Source: Amylostereum areolatum
Taxonomy: Eukaryota; Basidiomycota; Agaricomycetes; Russulales; Stereaceae
Length of the DNA: 64,000 nucleotides
Assembly: GCA_012932865.1 (NCBI GenBank)
Contig: SAXG01000006.1
Span: 868,001-932,000 of the forward strand
Direction: 5' to 3'
Part shown: piece after piece, positions 23,036 through 36,104 of the stretch
How positions within the stretch are numbered: position 1 is the stretch's first letter
Layout: each line of letters starts with the position of its first letter
The notes under the pieces: generated by a model
The model's input: the letters and a program-made list of their open reading frames with translations, nothing else
What the model was told of the DNA's origin: nothing
The model's database searches: none
Program-made: the position numbers and the translations under genes

Positions 23036-26000
23036 ATGCCGCTCTCGCAAGAACAAACCAGCGCCGTAAGGGACGTTCTTGCCCAGCTGATGCAATTGCA
23101 GAGCGCCAGAAAAAAGCGCCAGGTCATAGTCATGTTCATGGATCTCGTCGACAGAGATACTTGGGCGGACTATTATCGCGTTCGTCGTCAATCATCTATC
23201 GGTAGAGCGTGACATCTCACACTCCCTCTAGGTAATCCCGCAGCCTCGATGCATCAACGGTATTCTTGGGAAGCTTGCTTCGAACGCGTACAACGAGCCG
23301 CTCGAAGCATATGAAGACCTTGCACTCGTCTTCCTCAACGCGCTTCACTACAACGAGCCAAAGAGTCAGATATACCAAGATGCGAAGAAACTCAAGGTAT
23401 GTGCTGACCTTTGTGTCATGGTCCTTGCCTGCTCATGATCCCCAGAGCAAGTTAGACAAAGAGTGGAAATCTAGTGCAACATTGCCCGAGCTGCCCACCT
23501 CCCTTCCCGAGTCGTCCCCTCAAAAGATATACGGCGAAATAGACGTCCCCAGCTCCCCAGGCCCGTCCAAATTGACTCCCGCACCTTCTACCCCCGCCTT
23601 CACACCCGTTCCTATTGCCCCAGCACCTCCTACCCCCGCGCTCGCACCTGCCCCTGCCCCTACCCCTGCGCTCGCACCTGCCCCCGCCCCCGCCCCTATC
23701 CCCGCGCTCGCTCCCGCACCAGCCCCCGCCCCCGCGCTCCCCCTTTCATTTGCGCCGAAGCCAATTGCCCCAGCCCGGCCGCAGACTACTCCCCTCTCTC
23801 TTCCTCTCCCCACATTGTCTACAACCCAATCTTCGCAACTATCGCAGCCCCATTCTCCGCAACGCGCCTCCTCACCGGACATGGACGTCGACGTCGGTGG
23901 CACGCCCGAGCCAGAAGCGGGAGCAGGGGATGAGATGGCGCGTGCGGGCGAGAGCGACGCGATTGTTCAGCAACTCGAGCGCGGCCTTCCGCGATGGCAG
24001 GGTCTAGGGGACCGCGGATGGATGGATAATGTGGCTCCGGAGCGATGGCTTGAGATCGTCCTAGCGGTCAAAGGACACAAAAATGCTGTGTACGTAGCCT
24101 TTGCTAGCGTCGCTTTGAGCACTGAGTAGCTGACCTGGACACGCTACAGAGGAGACCGATATGCGGTCGCGCTCGAGTCGATGCCGGAAGACGCGACTAT
24201 TCCTTACTTGTCTTTCTCTGTACGTGGCTGCAAACGTTTGAGGTCCGACGAGCTACTGCTGATAATCACGCCGGCAGTCTCCTCTCTCCTTGAAGCTGAT
24301 CGAGGTATGTCTTTTCCCCGACCGATGTTAAGGCATAGTTTATAGATTTCCACCAGAGTCGCGCCCGAGCGCAAACCTACACATCGACAAAGGAGTTTGA
24401 CCATGATATGGCGAGGCTGTTCGAGAAAGGCCGCCGGTGGCACGATCAAGGCAGCGAGTCTTACGGGCACGTCCTTCTCCTGCAGGTTTGTTTCGTTTCT
24501 CGGTACCGATCGTTGCCCATACTAAAGGCCTTTTAGCGGCTATACCAAGGTATCACATCCTCGAACCCACCAGGAGGACCCCCCTACACTTCCACGACGA
24601 ACTTCGCGTCCATCCGCGCGGGTCCCGGCACCGCGCTCCCCGTCCACACTTCGGATACGGGCGTAACGACATACCGAGTGTCGACGAAAGACCGCACGTT
24701 TGTGGAGGAGCTCGATTACAAGGGTTGGAGTTTCCGGCTGGCGGATTGGGTGCATATGAGCAACCCCGACGACCCGAGCAAGCCGATAGTGGGCCAGGTG
24801 TTCAAATGTTTCTCGTACGATGAGCCGTGGGTGTTCCTTCTATGAATCGGCGATGTCGCTTGTTGATAAGGCGTTGATGGTAGAGCGAGAAAGGGCCAGC
24901 CCGGATTGACGGTGTGCTGGTATTATCGGCCGGAGCAAACGTTCCATTCGTCTTTGCGACAGTTCTGGGAGAACGAGGTGTTTAAAACCAGTATGTCTTT
25001 GTTCGCGTTAGCCACTCTCTTGGCCACTCCCCGTTACTACATTTGCCCTCTTCTTACTCGATCGTCTAACATGTCCTCTGTCCTTCAGGTCACTTCGCGG
25101 ACCATCCTCTGGAGGACGTCATCGAAAAAATTGCCTGTCAGTTTACTGCGAGACACATACGGGGGCGTCCGCGACCCCCTTACTGGTACCTGGGTTGGCC
25201 GCTGTACGTGTGTGACTCGCGATACAACGACCGGGAGCGGGCGTTCGTGAAGATCAAGAACTGGAATTCGTGCGTCCCCGAGGAGGTGCGGAAGAGCACG
25301 GAGTTCATGCCGATCTATCCATTTGAGCGACCGATATTTCCACGCCGATACGACTCACCGTTCCTTACGGGACGAACGAAGGGTCCAGGCGGTATTGAGG
25401 ACAGTCCGGGCGGTGACGCGGCCGAGGGAGGGTCGGGTCGGCGGCGGTCGAAGAAGTCGGGCGGGCCAACGGACGTGACGGGGCCCACGAAGGGGCCGTA
25501 CGTGGGTGCGCCTGGGGCCACACCGCAGGCGGCGACAAGAGCACATCAAGGCCAGGCGCATGCGTCACATCATGGACAGCAGCAGCAACCTCAGCAAGCA
25601 CGTGCGCCGCCACCACCACCACCACCTCCGCCAGTGCAAGAGGATCGATCCATAGTGACGGCGGCCGGGGGACTGGCCGCGCTGGGGAGGAATGCCACCA
25701 CGGAGAAGCTACCTGCAGCCACTGGTAAGTGCATTGCCACAACCTCCCGCGGCACTCTGACAATTGCCTTCTGCAGCCAAGCATTTTGATCGCGATCCAG
25801 AAACAAACGAGGTGCTGTGGTTTGCGGCGCCGCCGATGGACATGGCGCGTCCGCCTCCTCCCCGATACAGCCTGAAATATCTCCATTGGCTGGCGACCAA
25901 AGGCAAACGGACGGCTGGGGAGGCGCTGGATGGAGATGCCATGGATGTGGATACGGAGGTGGATGGGGAGGAACAAAGTACCGGCAGGAACAAGCGACGA

Positions 26001-26069
26001 AGGACGTTCGCTGCCGGGGCGAAGACAGCAACGGAGATGGCGTTGGCAGTGCTGGAAGGCGTGTCATAG
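23036..26069 (+). CDS. RSC1/RSC2-type chromatin-remodelling subunit (two bromodomains, BAH domain)
   Basis: The start MPLSQEQTSAVRDVL at 23036 is followed by bromodomain 1 (VMFMDLVDRDTWADYYRVIPQP ... LVFLNALHYNEPKSQIY). A Pro/Ala-rich tandem linker follows (23560-23780), then bromodomain 2 (ALESMPEDATIPYLSFSSP ... FDHDMARLFEKGRRW). The BAH domain comes next (VSTKDRTFVEELDYKGWSF, LADWVHMSNPDDPSKPIVGQVF, GQPGLTVCWYYRPEQTFH, FWENEVFKTSHFADHP). Then come CQFTARHIRGRPRPPYWYL, YNDRERAFVKIKNWNSC, a basic low-complexity region with polyproline, and the tail EVLWFAAPPMDMARPPPP. About nine short introns are removed. The order is that of RSC1/RSC2 of the RSC remodeller, which reads acetylated nucleosomes in the nucleus. 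The coding frame appears intact throughout. Confidence 0.88.
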
Positions 26070-26414
26070 ACTGGATATCGTGTGTTTCGTTGTGCCATCC
26101 TATCCATTGGTGATCTGATACCCTGGCTTCGGCAGCACTTCTGGGCGCAGGGCTGGCCTTGGACTTTCGGAAATTGAACAATGTGAAAGTGTGGCCCTGC
26201 GTTTTTAGTGCATTTCGTTGTGCCCCACGAACGCCATGCTCGCTCTTTGGCCGCCATGCAATACTGAATCAATGAGCAGTGCCTGCGGCCAATGGCCTGC
26301 TTTTAAAAGCTTCTATCTCCTTGCGTGGATCCGCTACCCCCCAAGTCCTCTCGTCGAACTTCTACCTCCATCTCGTGCACCCCACCACCAACGTCAGCCA
26401 ATCCTCAAGGCCTC
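26070..26414. other. Spacer between RSC1-like and BTB-like genes
   Basis: 345 bp. The relic copy has nearly the same spacing (8085 down to 7744). It contains GGCCAATGG at 26288-26296 and TTTTAAAA at 26301-26308, a plausible CCAAT/TATA pair for the BTB-like gene. Confidence 0.5.
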
Positions 26415-27413
26415 ATGTCCCACGCGGAACCGAACATCGTCCTCTGCACCACTGATTTCAACGGCTACGTCCCCATCGCGATCGATGTTCTCTTCAACGT
26501 TTCTCCCATCTTCAAGAAATTGTTCGATCGAGGCTTGCTCCTCTGCGAGGGAACCCTCAGCGACCCGCAAATGCCATACTCACGTGTCACCGTCAATTTA
26601 ACCTGCTCCGAGGCCAAAGACCTAATGGGAAAGTGCATTGAATGCCCCACTTCCCCGCACAGCAAGCACGCCACGGCAGGCCTTGTCATAGCTATCTCAC
26701 TGGCCCCTTCGCGAGGACGTCAACAAATGGTCCAAGACGAGATCGACCGTCTTTCGGTCCCTGAACTGTACTATCATTTTGAAGACGCGGTGAACCACGG
26801 TTATCCCAAGCTGGTCAACGCGATCGTATTCAACTTTCTTCGATCGCGCGAATCACTCGCGCCGGTCTACATTTCCTCCCGCTCACCCGCCGCGACACTC
26901 CTTTGGGATTTCCTCAAGTCCGCGCAAGAAATCTACGAGCGCCACCTCTACCTTGACGGCCTCGACGAACAGTTTCTCTCCAATCGCAGCGTCAAGCAAT
27001 GTATCTATTCCACTCGCTATCCGGGATGCCGCTGCCGCACGCAGCGATTCCACGGCGGACGGCAAGTGACATCATGGGTGGCTACATACCTATCAGATGT
27101 CCGTGCGGCCTTAAATGAAACCGTCAGCTTGTCAATGCTAAAAAATCCGAAGTCGATCCGGGCGGCGTACGAAAACCTTCACAAAGTCAGGCCGTCGTGT
27201 GAGACGTGTCGATGCAGGTAGGGCTTCTACATCTAGGACGGAAGCATCGTCGCTAACCGGACGTTCTTCAATCTGCTTAGTTTTGACCATGAAGGGGAGA
27301 TCAATCCTGGGTCTGCCTTCGATCTGTTCGTCAACGCTCTTCAGGATGAGTTGAGAAAGCAATTAACGGGGAAATGGGACGATATGTACCGTCACTGGTC
27401 AGCATATCACTAG
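26415..27413 (+). CDS. BTB/POZ-like protein, intact copy
   Basis: Two exons (26415-27217, 27281-27413) give 311 residues starting MSHAEPNIVLCTTDFNG. The first ~100 residues have the hydrophobic pattern of a divergent BTB/POZ fold (VPIAIDVLFNVSPIFKKLF), followed by an alpha-helical region. Near the end is a C-x2-C motif (RPSCETCRCSF) interrupted by the 63-nt intron. The C-terminus (FDLFVNALQDELRKQL, GKWDDMYRHWSAYH) is conserved with the paralogue at 6774-7743. BTB proteins mostly act in protein-protein interaction or ubiquitin ligase recruitment. Its position directly behind the RSC1-like gene is kept in both copies, which may be common descent only. Confidence 0.72.
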
Positions 27414-27894
27414 TGCGTAAGTAATTAGTGCGGAATGACGATGAGTTGGTGTCGCATATACGTAATGGCAACTTTGAGCAAGAAATCAACATGGCAAGTT
27501 ATTATGCGTCCGGGGTGCACTTTGGACTCACAAAGGTGAAGGAGAGAGTAGAGAATTCACGACCGTGTCAGGTAAAGGAGAACGTGAGGGAAAATATCAT
27601 ATTTCACGCACAGACTCAGAAGGGCTTACTACAAGCTCGAGAAAACGAATCGATAACATTACTTGGGATCTATTGAAGGTGTCAACTAGTTATACGCGAG
27701 CAGGGCGTCGTAAAGCAGGAAAACGAACCGAGACGAGTAGCAAATCTGACCATGAGAGAGAGCTGATAGCCAGCTGAACACCGAAATGGGCGACACGAAG
27801 TACTGTGACACTAGCGACGGATTAGCATCGGCGAACTGCACGAACGGACTTGAACGCACGAAGTAGTATGCTCTCACCAGCCGGTTCAACGAGC
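27414..27894. other. Intergenic, convergent 3' ends
   Basis: About 480 bp between the BTB-like stop and the end of the F-box gene. It may contain a final small exon of the F-box gene: a good donor GTACGTAGG lies at about 27897. Confidence 0.45.
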
Positions 27895-29588
27895 CTACGT
27901 ACCCTCATCTTCTTCAATCCAAACAAATCTCTCTCCCAGATGTATCTGGAGAAGAATTATGATCATCTGTGGAATCATACAATCCCGGATATGCACTCGA
28001 GCAAACCCGCTGGAAGACCGATGGTCCAGTTCAACGACAACGCTGCGGCAAGGTGCGACAGGGTGGCCGTTGTCGTAAATGTAACTTGCTCCCGCCATGA
28101 TCACTGCCCTCAGGCTAGGAAAGAGTGACAAAGGAGAGCTATGCTCGTGGATATGTTCAGCAATCGCGCGAGAATCGGCGGAACAGTCTGTGGAGGCCAA
28201 ATTAATTGTTCCATGGATGAAGAGGTCGAAAAGGTGGGATAGATCGCCCGGGTAGTCGTGCACGTCCAGAACCCTGGCCGACGCGAAAATGGGGAGAGAT
28301 AGAATAGACTCGAACACGTCTATCTCCTGACGGCCATCCTTTCCCGGAGCAGGTATCGCGAACAAGAATCGAGAAGGTAAGGGGTTCTTTGTTTGAAGGT
28401 AGTCGGACGGGACCGAGCAGACGGGGCAGTCTTCGACGCCTGTGACAGGAGTTCATCTTCTCATCTTCTCCCATGTCGGCGATGAGGTGAAGATAGTCGG
28501 CTTGCGGAGACCGTGACGTGCGGGAATGACGTGCATCTGATAAGGGCATATGAAAAGTGTTGCGACAGCAGATGCGCCGCCGTCAATGCGAGAAAAGGCC
28601 GCACAGGCAAGGTGCGTTGGGGCCCCGTGGAGGGTCATGTCAACATCGCGAGGGAGGTTGAGGTATTGGAAGAGAGCGATAACTTCGGTGATATCGCCCA
28701 CGATCGTTAGGTATTTTAGATGTGGAAGGCTGACGCAGCGCGGTAGGCAGGAAGGAGGATGGAGTGATATCGAGGATGAGAATAAGGGTGACAATCGATG
28801 TACAGGTCCTCGAGCAAGGGAAGGCAAGAGAGCGTATCCAGCCACCTGGTTCACGGTATCCCAGATATGACAGTCGGTAAGCCGGAGGCTGACGATTGGG
28901 GCGCGAAGGAGGGGAGAGGAGTAAATAATGTGGCACGAGATGAGAGAGACCTTGTGCAGAGAGCGTGGAATCGATCCTGCAAAGATGTCGAAGGGAATGA
29001 ATGCCTGTTCAGGACGTTGACGAGAGAAGTTCATCTCGAGGGTTTCCAACATCGCCGCGGGGTACTGCATGACTTTTTCCAGCAGCCTGGCCGGCTCGAT
29101 CTCGCCACTGTTCATGCTCGCCGTAAGTGATCTTGAGCGACTTTCGTCCGAGGAAGGTCTTGGACAGCGCGGGTGATCGTGTAGCTCTGGTCGTGGCTTG
29201 CATACATCTCTGCTGCTGACGTCGAGATGAAGAAGTCTGGGATATGAGCGCTCGAGGCATACACGTGCCCAGTGTTAGGTTCTGCAACGGAATAGGTCGT
29301 CCACAGGTCGGGGGATGAAAGTACCAAGGAGCGCGACCACCGGCAGACGTGGGTTATGGCGATCCTGGAGGGCAGTTTGTTCCACGGGACATTCACAGGG
29401 AGGACCGGAAGGAGAGAGAAGATATACAAGATGATGTCGTTGAGAAGGGTGAAGATTGGCGAAACTTTTCTGCTGCAGACTTTATTCCTTGTGATGAAAG
29501 ATCGCGATCGAAACGGCATGTCGAGGGCATGGGCTGGAGGGCTGGGGAGGATGGGCGATGCCTCGTGGTTTGGTGTATAGGATACCAT
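27895..29588 (-). CDS. F-box protein (Agaricomycete type)
   Basis: The start is ATG 29588 (MVSYTPNHEASPILPS). The F-box lies at about residues 45-95: FTLLNDIILYIFSLLPVLP ... ITHVCRWSRSLVLSSPDLW, the pattern usual for the large F-box families of mushrooms. Later exons form leucine-rich segments (LETLEMNFSRQRP, LHKVSLISCHIIYSSP, VSLRLTDCHIWD, LPHLKYLTIVGDITEVI, ARVLDVHDYPGDLSHLF), consistent with an LRR-like substrate domain. An intron of about 75 nt (donor GTCTCCGC, acceptor TCACAG, about 28518-28440) bypasses an in-frame stop and restores CPVCSVPSDYL. Such proteins serve as substrate receptors of SCF ubiquitin ligases; the target is unknown. The last exon is uncertain. Confidence 0.68.
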
Positions 29589-31546
29589 CTAACACGTGTC
29601 CTGTCAGGGGAGGGAGAAGGATGGCAGTCAGACGAGTCTGGGTGGATAGCGGGCAGTTCTGGACGTACAAAAAGGGAAGGGCCCGTCGAGGTCGTCGCCA
29701 GTAGTTTCAGGTGGGGCTGTAGACAGAACAATGCTGTATAGAACACGCGCATGGATGAAATTTGCCCAATATTGAAGGTTATATATGGAAGAGCGTGGGA
29801 TGTCCGCAGTCATCAAGAAGTGCAAGCAGCAATGAGGACGGGTGATAACATAACGTTGGAATACCCGGAAAGTGGTTCTCGAGAGCGTTCGCCGGTAAGA
29901 CATTTGCAATGCTTCTGGTGTATATCAATGTCAAGCAAATATGCCTTGCTGCTTGACAAGCTCACGCATTGTATGCCCAAGGATCCAGGATCCAGGGCCT
30001 TGATGTCGGTGTGGCTTGATCTGAAATCATCCTGATCGACAACTGGATAGATTGTGGACACTTGTGGGACCAGAATAATCCGATCTTCAATCCGCCAGGA
30101 TGGTATATTTGCAGAGCTGGGCTGGAGTTTGCGTTCGATCCGCGAGCCTTGAGGGATCCTGACCTGCGCGAAGGCTGGAAAGTACTGGGTACCGTGGACC
30201 AAGCATTGGATGTCGCTAAGCGATTGATGAAGAGAAATCCGGCGCGAGGATGGGGGCATTATACGTCGAGTACTGAAACGGAATTGTTGGGGGTGTAGAA
30301 CTGCAGACGTCGCTGCGATGGCCTTCACTGATCGTGGACAGCTGTAAGTTTACTTGTCGACCGATGCCTTTGCGAACTGAAGGCGCGGCGATTTTCTCAG
30401 TATCGACGTTCAACGTCCACGGCGAGGGATGGAAGCATACCATACGATCTCCTACGATTGATGTTGTAGACGGATGATTGCCACGCACATGGCGCAGCCC
30501 CGCGTGGCGTCGAAGAAGATCCGAGGAGCAGGCCCGAGCACGTAAACATGCTGCTTCATGTTCTCGGACCGATTGCATGTGGTCATGCGGCTTGCTTCAT
30601 CGGCCTCGTCGGGTTGTATTTCTAAAGCACGACGTCATGGACAAATCCAGACAGAGAGGTTGCTCACCTGAAGTTGGCCTGAAGACCCTGCAGCTGAACG
30701 TTCCATATACGCGCGCTCTCGAAGGACATGTATTATTCCGAGCTGCTTGAAGCTGCTTGAAGCTGGCAGCCAGTGCCAGCCACAGACGGCCTTGAGGCCT
30801 GAAGGCCTGATGCCTGGACCAATTGATCTCAGATTTCCGAGAGACTTGAGCCCGACGTCGGCATCGCAAAGATAAGGATGCGCTCGCCATGGTGACTCCG
30901 GCCTACCAGGGCCTATCCTACGTACGGCCTGTGAGCGCGTTGGGGCTGGGCCAGCGGGTACACGGGTGACATGGTGGTACCGGTTGTGGACAGATCGGGG
31001 GCCTATTCATCCGGGTTCGTTCTTGCAGGTATTGCCCAGCCGGGGGAGATGAGTAGGCCGTGCCTGTGATCGAGGACAAGTCTGGAGAGGAATAGCTGGT
31101 CGCCCTGCGGTATTTTGGCCCTCGGGTGCGACTTGGTGCAACAAGGAGGCTGCACCGATCTGAATGGCATGAAGGGATCAAAAGAGAGGCAGAGGGCGAC
31201 GGGATGGCGATGATAGGTGGGAGTTGAGCGAGGAAAGGCTGAAGTTGAAGCTGTTGGACGAAGAGAGTTAGAACTTGGAAGCAGGGAGACGTGCCTGAGC
31301 GTGAAATGAAATCAGGTGTAATCGGCGCTGTATTACAACTGTATTATACCCTCTTTTCCCTCCCCCGACTCGCCCTATCGCCCTTCGCCCACTTCCCCTC
31401 TCGTTCCGTTCGCTCCCTCCTCCTCGCTCCTCGCTCCGAGCCATTCCCCCGCACCACGCTCTCCTCCTCCCCCCTCCGCTTGAGCAGCACCGCTTATATG
31501 CACGGTCTGCATTTCGCTATCCTATCCTCCTCATCAACGCTGCATC
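29589..31546. other. 2 kb intergenic, no confident gene
   Basis: A plus-strand frame at 30062-30298 (PPGWYICRAGLEFAFDP ... NPARGWGHY) looks protein-like but has no partner exon or domain that I recognise. 30736-30782 contains short tandem GAAGCTGCTT units. The last 150 bp are C/T-rich, consistent with the transporter promoter. Confidence 0.45.
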
Positions 31547-34500
31547 ATGCAGAATTCACAACCAGCCACCCCTCCGCCTTCCCCGCCCCCACCACAAGAC
31601 TATGACGAAGAGGAGAGAAACGTGTTCGGAGGAAAGTGGGATGTCGGCCAGAATACGGACGATGGTCAGTCTTACATCCCGCATCCACGCGTCCGTCTCC
31701 GATACTGACAATGCATGCGACCTGCAAAGTCGTGAGTCCTTCGTATGCGGCTCCAATCAGCCACCCGCTTGACAACACCCAAATCATACAGCGCGTCTAC
31801 GAAAAAGACGTCGTGTTCGAGGATCCCAACCTCGATACGGCTTCGGAGGCAACCCAAGGTACGCCCTGGCCGTTCACGTCCTTCGGCGCGTCCTCAACGT
31901 GCTTCAATCCCCTCTCCTCGCTCTAGAATGGGAGGAAGACTCGCCCTATCCAGAAGTTCGCGCTGCCGTGTCAAATACCGATGATATGTCCATACCCGTG
32001 GGCACCATCCGAGTTTGGGTCATCGGGCTTCTCTGGGCCATCCTCATCCCCGGCCTCAACCAATTCCTCTACTTTCGGTATCCGAGCACCACCGTGGGAT
32101 CGCTCGTTGCTCAGCTCTTGTCTTTCCCCCTCGGCCGTGCGTGGGCACGGTTCATGCCACGGTGGAAGATATTCGGGTTTCCACTCAACCCTGGCCCTTT
32201 CAACGTCAAGGAACACGTCGTGATCACTGTAATGGCCACAGTAGGGTCGACAAGCGCATATGCCGTACGTCTCTCTCACTTTTCGTCGGATTTTGCTGAA
32301 CCTCGATCCCTCAGACTGGTATCATCGCGGTCCAACGACAATACTACAACCAGCGCTGGTCCTTTGCTTATCAATGGCTTTTGGTCATGTCCACACAACT
32401 CATTGGATTTTCCATGGGCGGCGCCATGAAACGGTTTCTCGTGTCTCCCCCTTCCATGAGTGAGTTACTTCAATTTTTCCCCGGTGGATCTCTAACCCAT
32501 TGTCCCGGTTCGCCTAGTTTGGCCGGCGAATCTCGTTTCTTGCGCTCTCCTCAATACATTGCATTCTCAGGTTTACTCCGGCTACAGCAACCAGTTCGGC
32601 ATGAGTCGGGAGCGGTTCTTTCTATATGGCTTCTCCGCCGCTGCCGCCTGGTGTATGTCTTCTCCTCGGTGTCCACTGGCCCCGCAGAGGTGTTGACTCT
32701 GGTTAAGACATATTTCCAGGATATCTCTTCACCGCACTTTCATGTTTTTCCTGGGTAAGTGGCAGTGCTTGGGAGTTTCCCTCTGTCATCGCACTGACGG
32801 GCTTATGGGCCCTTTTCAGGTTACATGGATACGACCGAATAACAGTATGTCAAACCAAAGTCTTCTTTACCAGCCAGATTCCTGATCCACCCGACCCTGT
32901 ACTTGCTTGTAGTCGTACGCCATTCCGTTTGACCACTCGTTTTTTGACGCTTACCGAAAACTTATCTTGCAGAAACTGAACCAGCTCTTTGGTTACAACT
33001 TCCGGCTTGGGTGCGTCCGTCTGATACAGGTGTCCTGTGGCTTGATGGGGTCCTGATTGTTCCGCTAGGGATGTCCATCATCACCTTCGACTGGAACAAC
33101 ATCGCGTTTATCGGGAGCCCGTACGTCGCCCCGCTCCGTGGGATCTGTTGATACGCGCTCATCTGCATTCCCTTTGTTCTCAGCTTGGCGACGCCCTGTA
33201 CGTTACCATCGTAATACTTCGGGAAAACGCGACACTGACCAGCTGCATCAGGGTGGGCTGAAGCGAACGTGGCAGCGGGATTTATCCTATTTTTCTGTAA
33301 GTAATCCCACCCCGCTGTTACTTCATGTCACTTACGCATGTGATTTTAGGGATCCTGGCGCCCATACTCTATGTGCGTTCCCTTTACAGTCTCGCGCTGG
33401 AGTTTTCTGATCGTGCCGTGTCGTAGTACACTAATACGTGGTATTCCAATTATACGCCGTGAGTCGTCCAGGTAGCTGGCCCCGTCCCCCCTCTCATCAG
33501 TCCGCTTTACAGAATGATGTCGCGCCTTTCGTACGACAATACTGGCGCTGAATACGTGGTCTCCCGCGTACTCACTGAACAGGCCACCCTGGACTTGGAG
33601 AAATATCGTGCATACAGCCCACTATTCTTATCGTAAGCCAAGTATGCCTTGCGTACCAAATTTTCCAATATTCACCTGTTTCCCCAGCACGTCTTTTGCC
33701 GTGGCATACGCCATGAGTTTCGCGAGCATTACAGCCACGCTTGTTCACGCACTTTTGTACTTCCGCAAGCAAATAGGCATCCAAGCCCGCCGATCTCTAA
33801 ACGAACAGCCTGACGTTCATGCGCGGTTGATGTCACGGTATCCACAGGGTATGTCTTTCTCATTTCCGTCACTGTCGCAATAATGACATTCCTTGCGTCA
33901 CAGTGCCGGAGTGGTGGTACATCTGCATCTTCGGTGCGTTAATTGCTACGCTCGGTGTCGTCACGTCTTATCACTGACACTGATGCGCCTTTGCAGTGGC
34001 AATGTTCGCTGTCGCAGCTGTCACCGTCGAGGTGTGGCCGACACAGATGCCAGTGTGGGGACTAGTTGTTTCCTTGCTCATCGGCCTGATCTACATCATA
34101 CCCACGGGTATGATCCAGGCGATAACCAACCAGCAGATGGGGCTCAATGTGCTGACGGAGCTCATCGGAGGGTATCTAATCCCTGGTCGGCCTGTCGCTT
34201 TGATGTTACACAAGGTAAGGGATTCGCTTTGCTTTTCATTTCCTCCCTGGCTAAGAATGATGCTCCTAGACTTACGGTTACATTGTGCGTTCCACTCACA
34301 CGGGTATTGCAAGCCTGCGTGACCATACTAATGACGGCTTGGACACAGATGATGACACAGGCGCTGCAGTATGCTTCCGACATGAAGCTTGGTCACTACA
34401 TGAAGGTGCCACCGAGAACGATGTTTTGGTGCCAGGTACGCCTCTCTACGGCCACCTCGGTCTCCTGGTTTTACTCAGTTCGATCTAGGTCGTCGCCACT

Positions 34501-35564
34501 GTACTAGCGGGAACGGTTCAGCTTGGCGTCCAGGCGTGGTGCGTGTAGTGCGCCAAGGGCGCGGATGTCATTTCTCACGTAGTGACTTCAGGATGTTTGA
34601 CAACATCAAGGATTTCTGCCATTCAGACCAGAAAGACCAGTACGTAACTCTGCCATCGCGTTGGGACGTTTCCGCTGATTCAGGCTCTCCAGCTTCAATT
34701 GTGCCGAGACCGAGGTGTTCTTCGTGGCTAGTGTTGTTTGGGGTGCGTGGTCACGATAACGACCAGGACAACCAACTGACAGTCCATACAGGCGTCATCG
34801 GGCCTCAACGGCAATTTTCTTCCGGGCAAATCTATCAGTAAGTTCTCGTGCTAACCCCGCCTCGCTCGGTGTTCACTCACGGCTGTCTGAAGCGGTCTTG
34901 TGTGGTTCTTCCTCGTCGGAGCGGTGGCACCCGTTATCGGCTGGCTTATCATCAAACGGTGGCCCGGGAGCTTCTTCCGCTATGTGAAGTGAGTGTTCAA
35001 AGGGTTTTATCTGTGGAAGTCTCCGCTGACTGTGGGACAGCGTTCCTGTCATCCTCGCCGGCACGGCGTTTATACCGCCTGCGACGGCGGTGAACTACAT
35101 TCCGTGGGCCGTCGTCGGGTTCACCTTCAACTACTTTATTCGAAAGCGTCACTTTGGGTGGTGGGCGAAGTACAACTGTGAGCCCCTTCCTTATGCTTGA
35201 AGTTCTGGTTTATTCACGCAGACCCTAGACGTCCTCTCTGCTGCCTTGGATTGCGGCACTGCAGTTGCAACGCTCCTGGTGTACTTTTGGTATGTGCAAG
35301 TGTCGGCCAATGTCGATTCTCAACGGGAACTGATGAATGCGTCGCTGCAGTCTGCAATATCCGCGTCATGGCACAGTAGGCAGGGGCACCATAGAGTCGT
35401 GGTGGGGGAACACGGTGTACATGGACACGGCCGATTGGAATGCACTGCCACTGAAGACAGTACCGGAGGGCGACACCTTTGGGTACGTCTTGTCTTGCTC
35501 CACACATCTCTCCCTCGAGAGCCCGTATTAATTTTCCCGCAGACCCGCGCCGGGAACCTGGTAG
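31547..35564 (+). CDS. Oligopeptide transporter (OPT family)
   Basis: Joining roughly 18 short exons from ATG 31547 gives a polytopic protein. It begins with an acidic cytosolic N-terminus (QDYDEEERNVFGGKWD, then YEKDVVFEDPNLD). OPT hallmark blocks follow: TIRVWVIGLLWAILIPGLNQF, GFPLNPGPFNVKEHVVI (the NPG element), IAFIGSPLATPWWAEAN, YDNTGAEYVVSRVLT, IQAITNQQMGLNVLTELIGG, MKLGHYMKVPPRTMFWCQ and GWLIIKRWPGSFFRYVNVP. It ends NALPLKTVPEGDTFGPAPGTW at 35564. The family imports tetra- and pentapeptides, and in some members glutathione or metal chelates, by proton coupling at the plasma membrane. No frame problem was seen despite the many introns. Confidence 0.9.
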
Positions 35565-36104
35565 TGTTGCCAGTGGCCTGTCTCGTTCCGACCTCTTTCC
35601 CCCTTTTCTTCCTCTCGTGGGTCCCTGGACCCTATTACGACGAACTGATGATCTCTTCCGTGTGTATGCTCGTTTTATGATGTTGTATTTGTGCGGTATC
35701 TCTCTTTTGTTAGTGTACTATAGCTAGCTACATACTTACGCAGATTTTACTTGGGTTTGGGTACTAGCGTACGAATTTCTCTTGGGGCGGTTTCAAATGG
35801 GCGTGGGCCGTTCAGCGTTAATATCATAGAGGGGTTTCGTGGGTCGGTGGACCCATCGCTACATACTGCCGTTCTGTATATGCGTGTTCTATGACGGTGC
35901 TGAAATACCTGGCCGAAAGGAGGCTTTCGAGGAGCACTGAGTACTGAAGAATGTATGTACTCAACTCCTGACTTAGCCGCGCGCGCGGCGCTTACGCTTG
36001 CCGCTAAGTTGCAACTTACCGTCCACTGCCGCGTGCGGCGTCAGTCCCCTCTCAACTTCCCCTCATCAGCCTTGTGTGTCATGTAAGATAGCAGCCGCAA
36101 CGCT
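35565..36104. other. Intergenic
   Basis: 540 bp containing the transporter 3' end and the upstream region of the Mediator-like gene. No coding exon recognised. Confidence 0.5.

Noticed and set aside
30062..30298. Plus-strand ORF with protein-like composition (PPGWYICRAGLEFAFDP)
   Set aside because: No start context, partner exon or domain; it could be an exon of an unseen gene or a relic, but evidence is too thin for a call.
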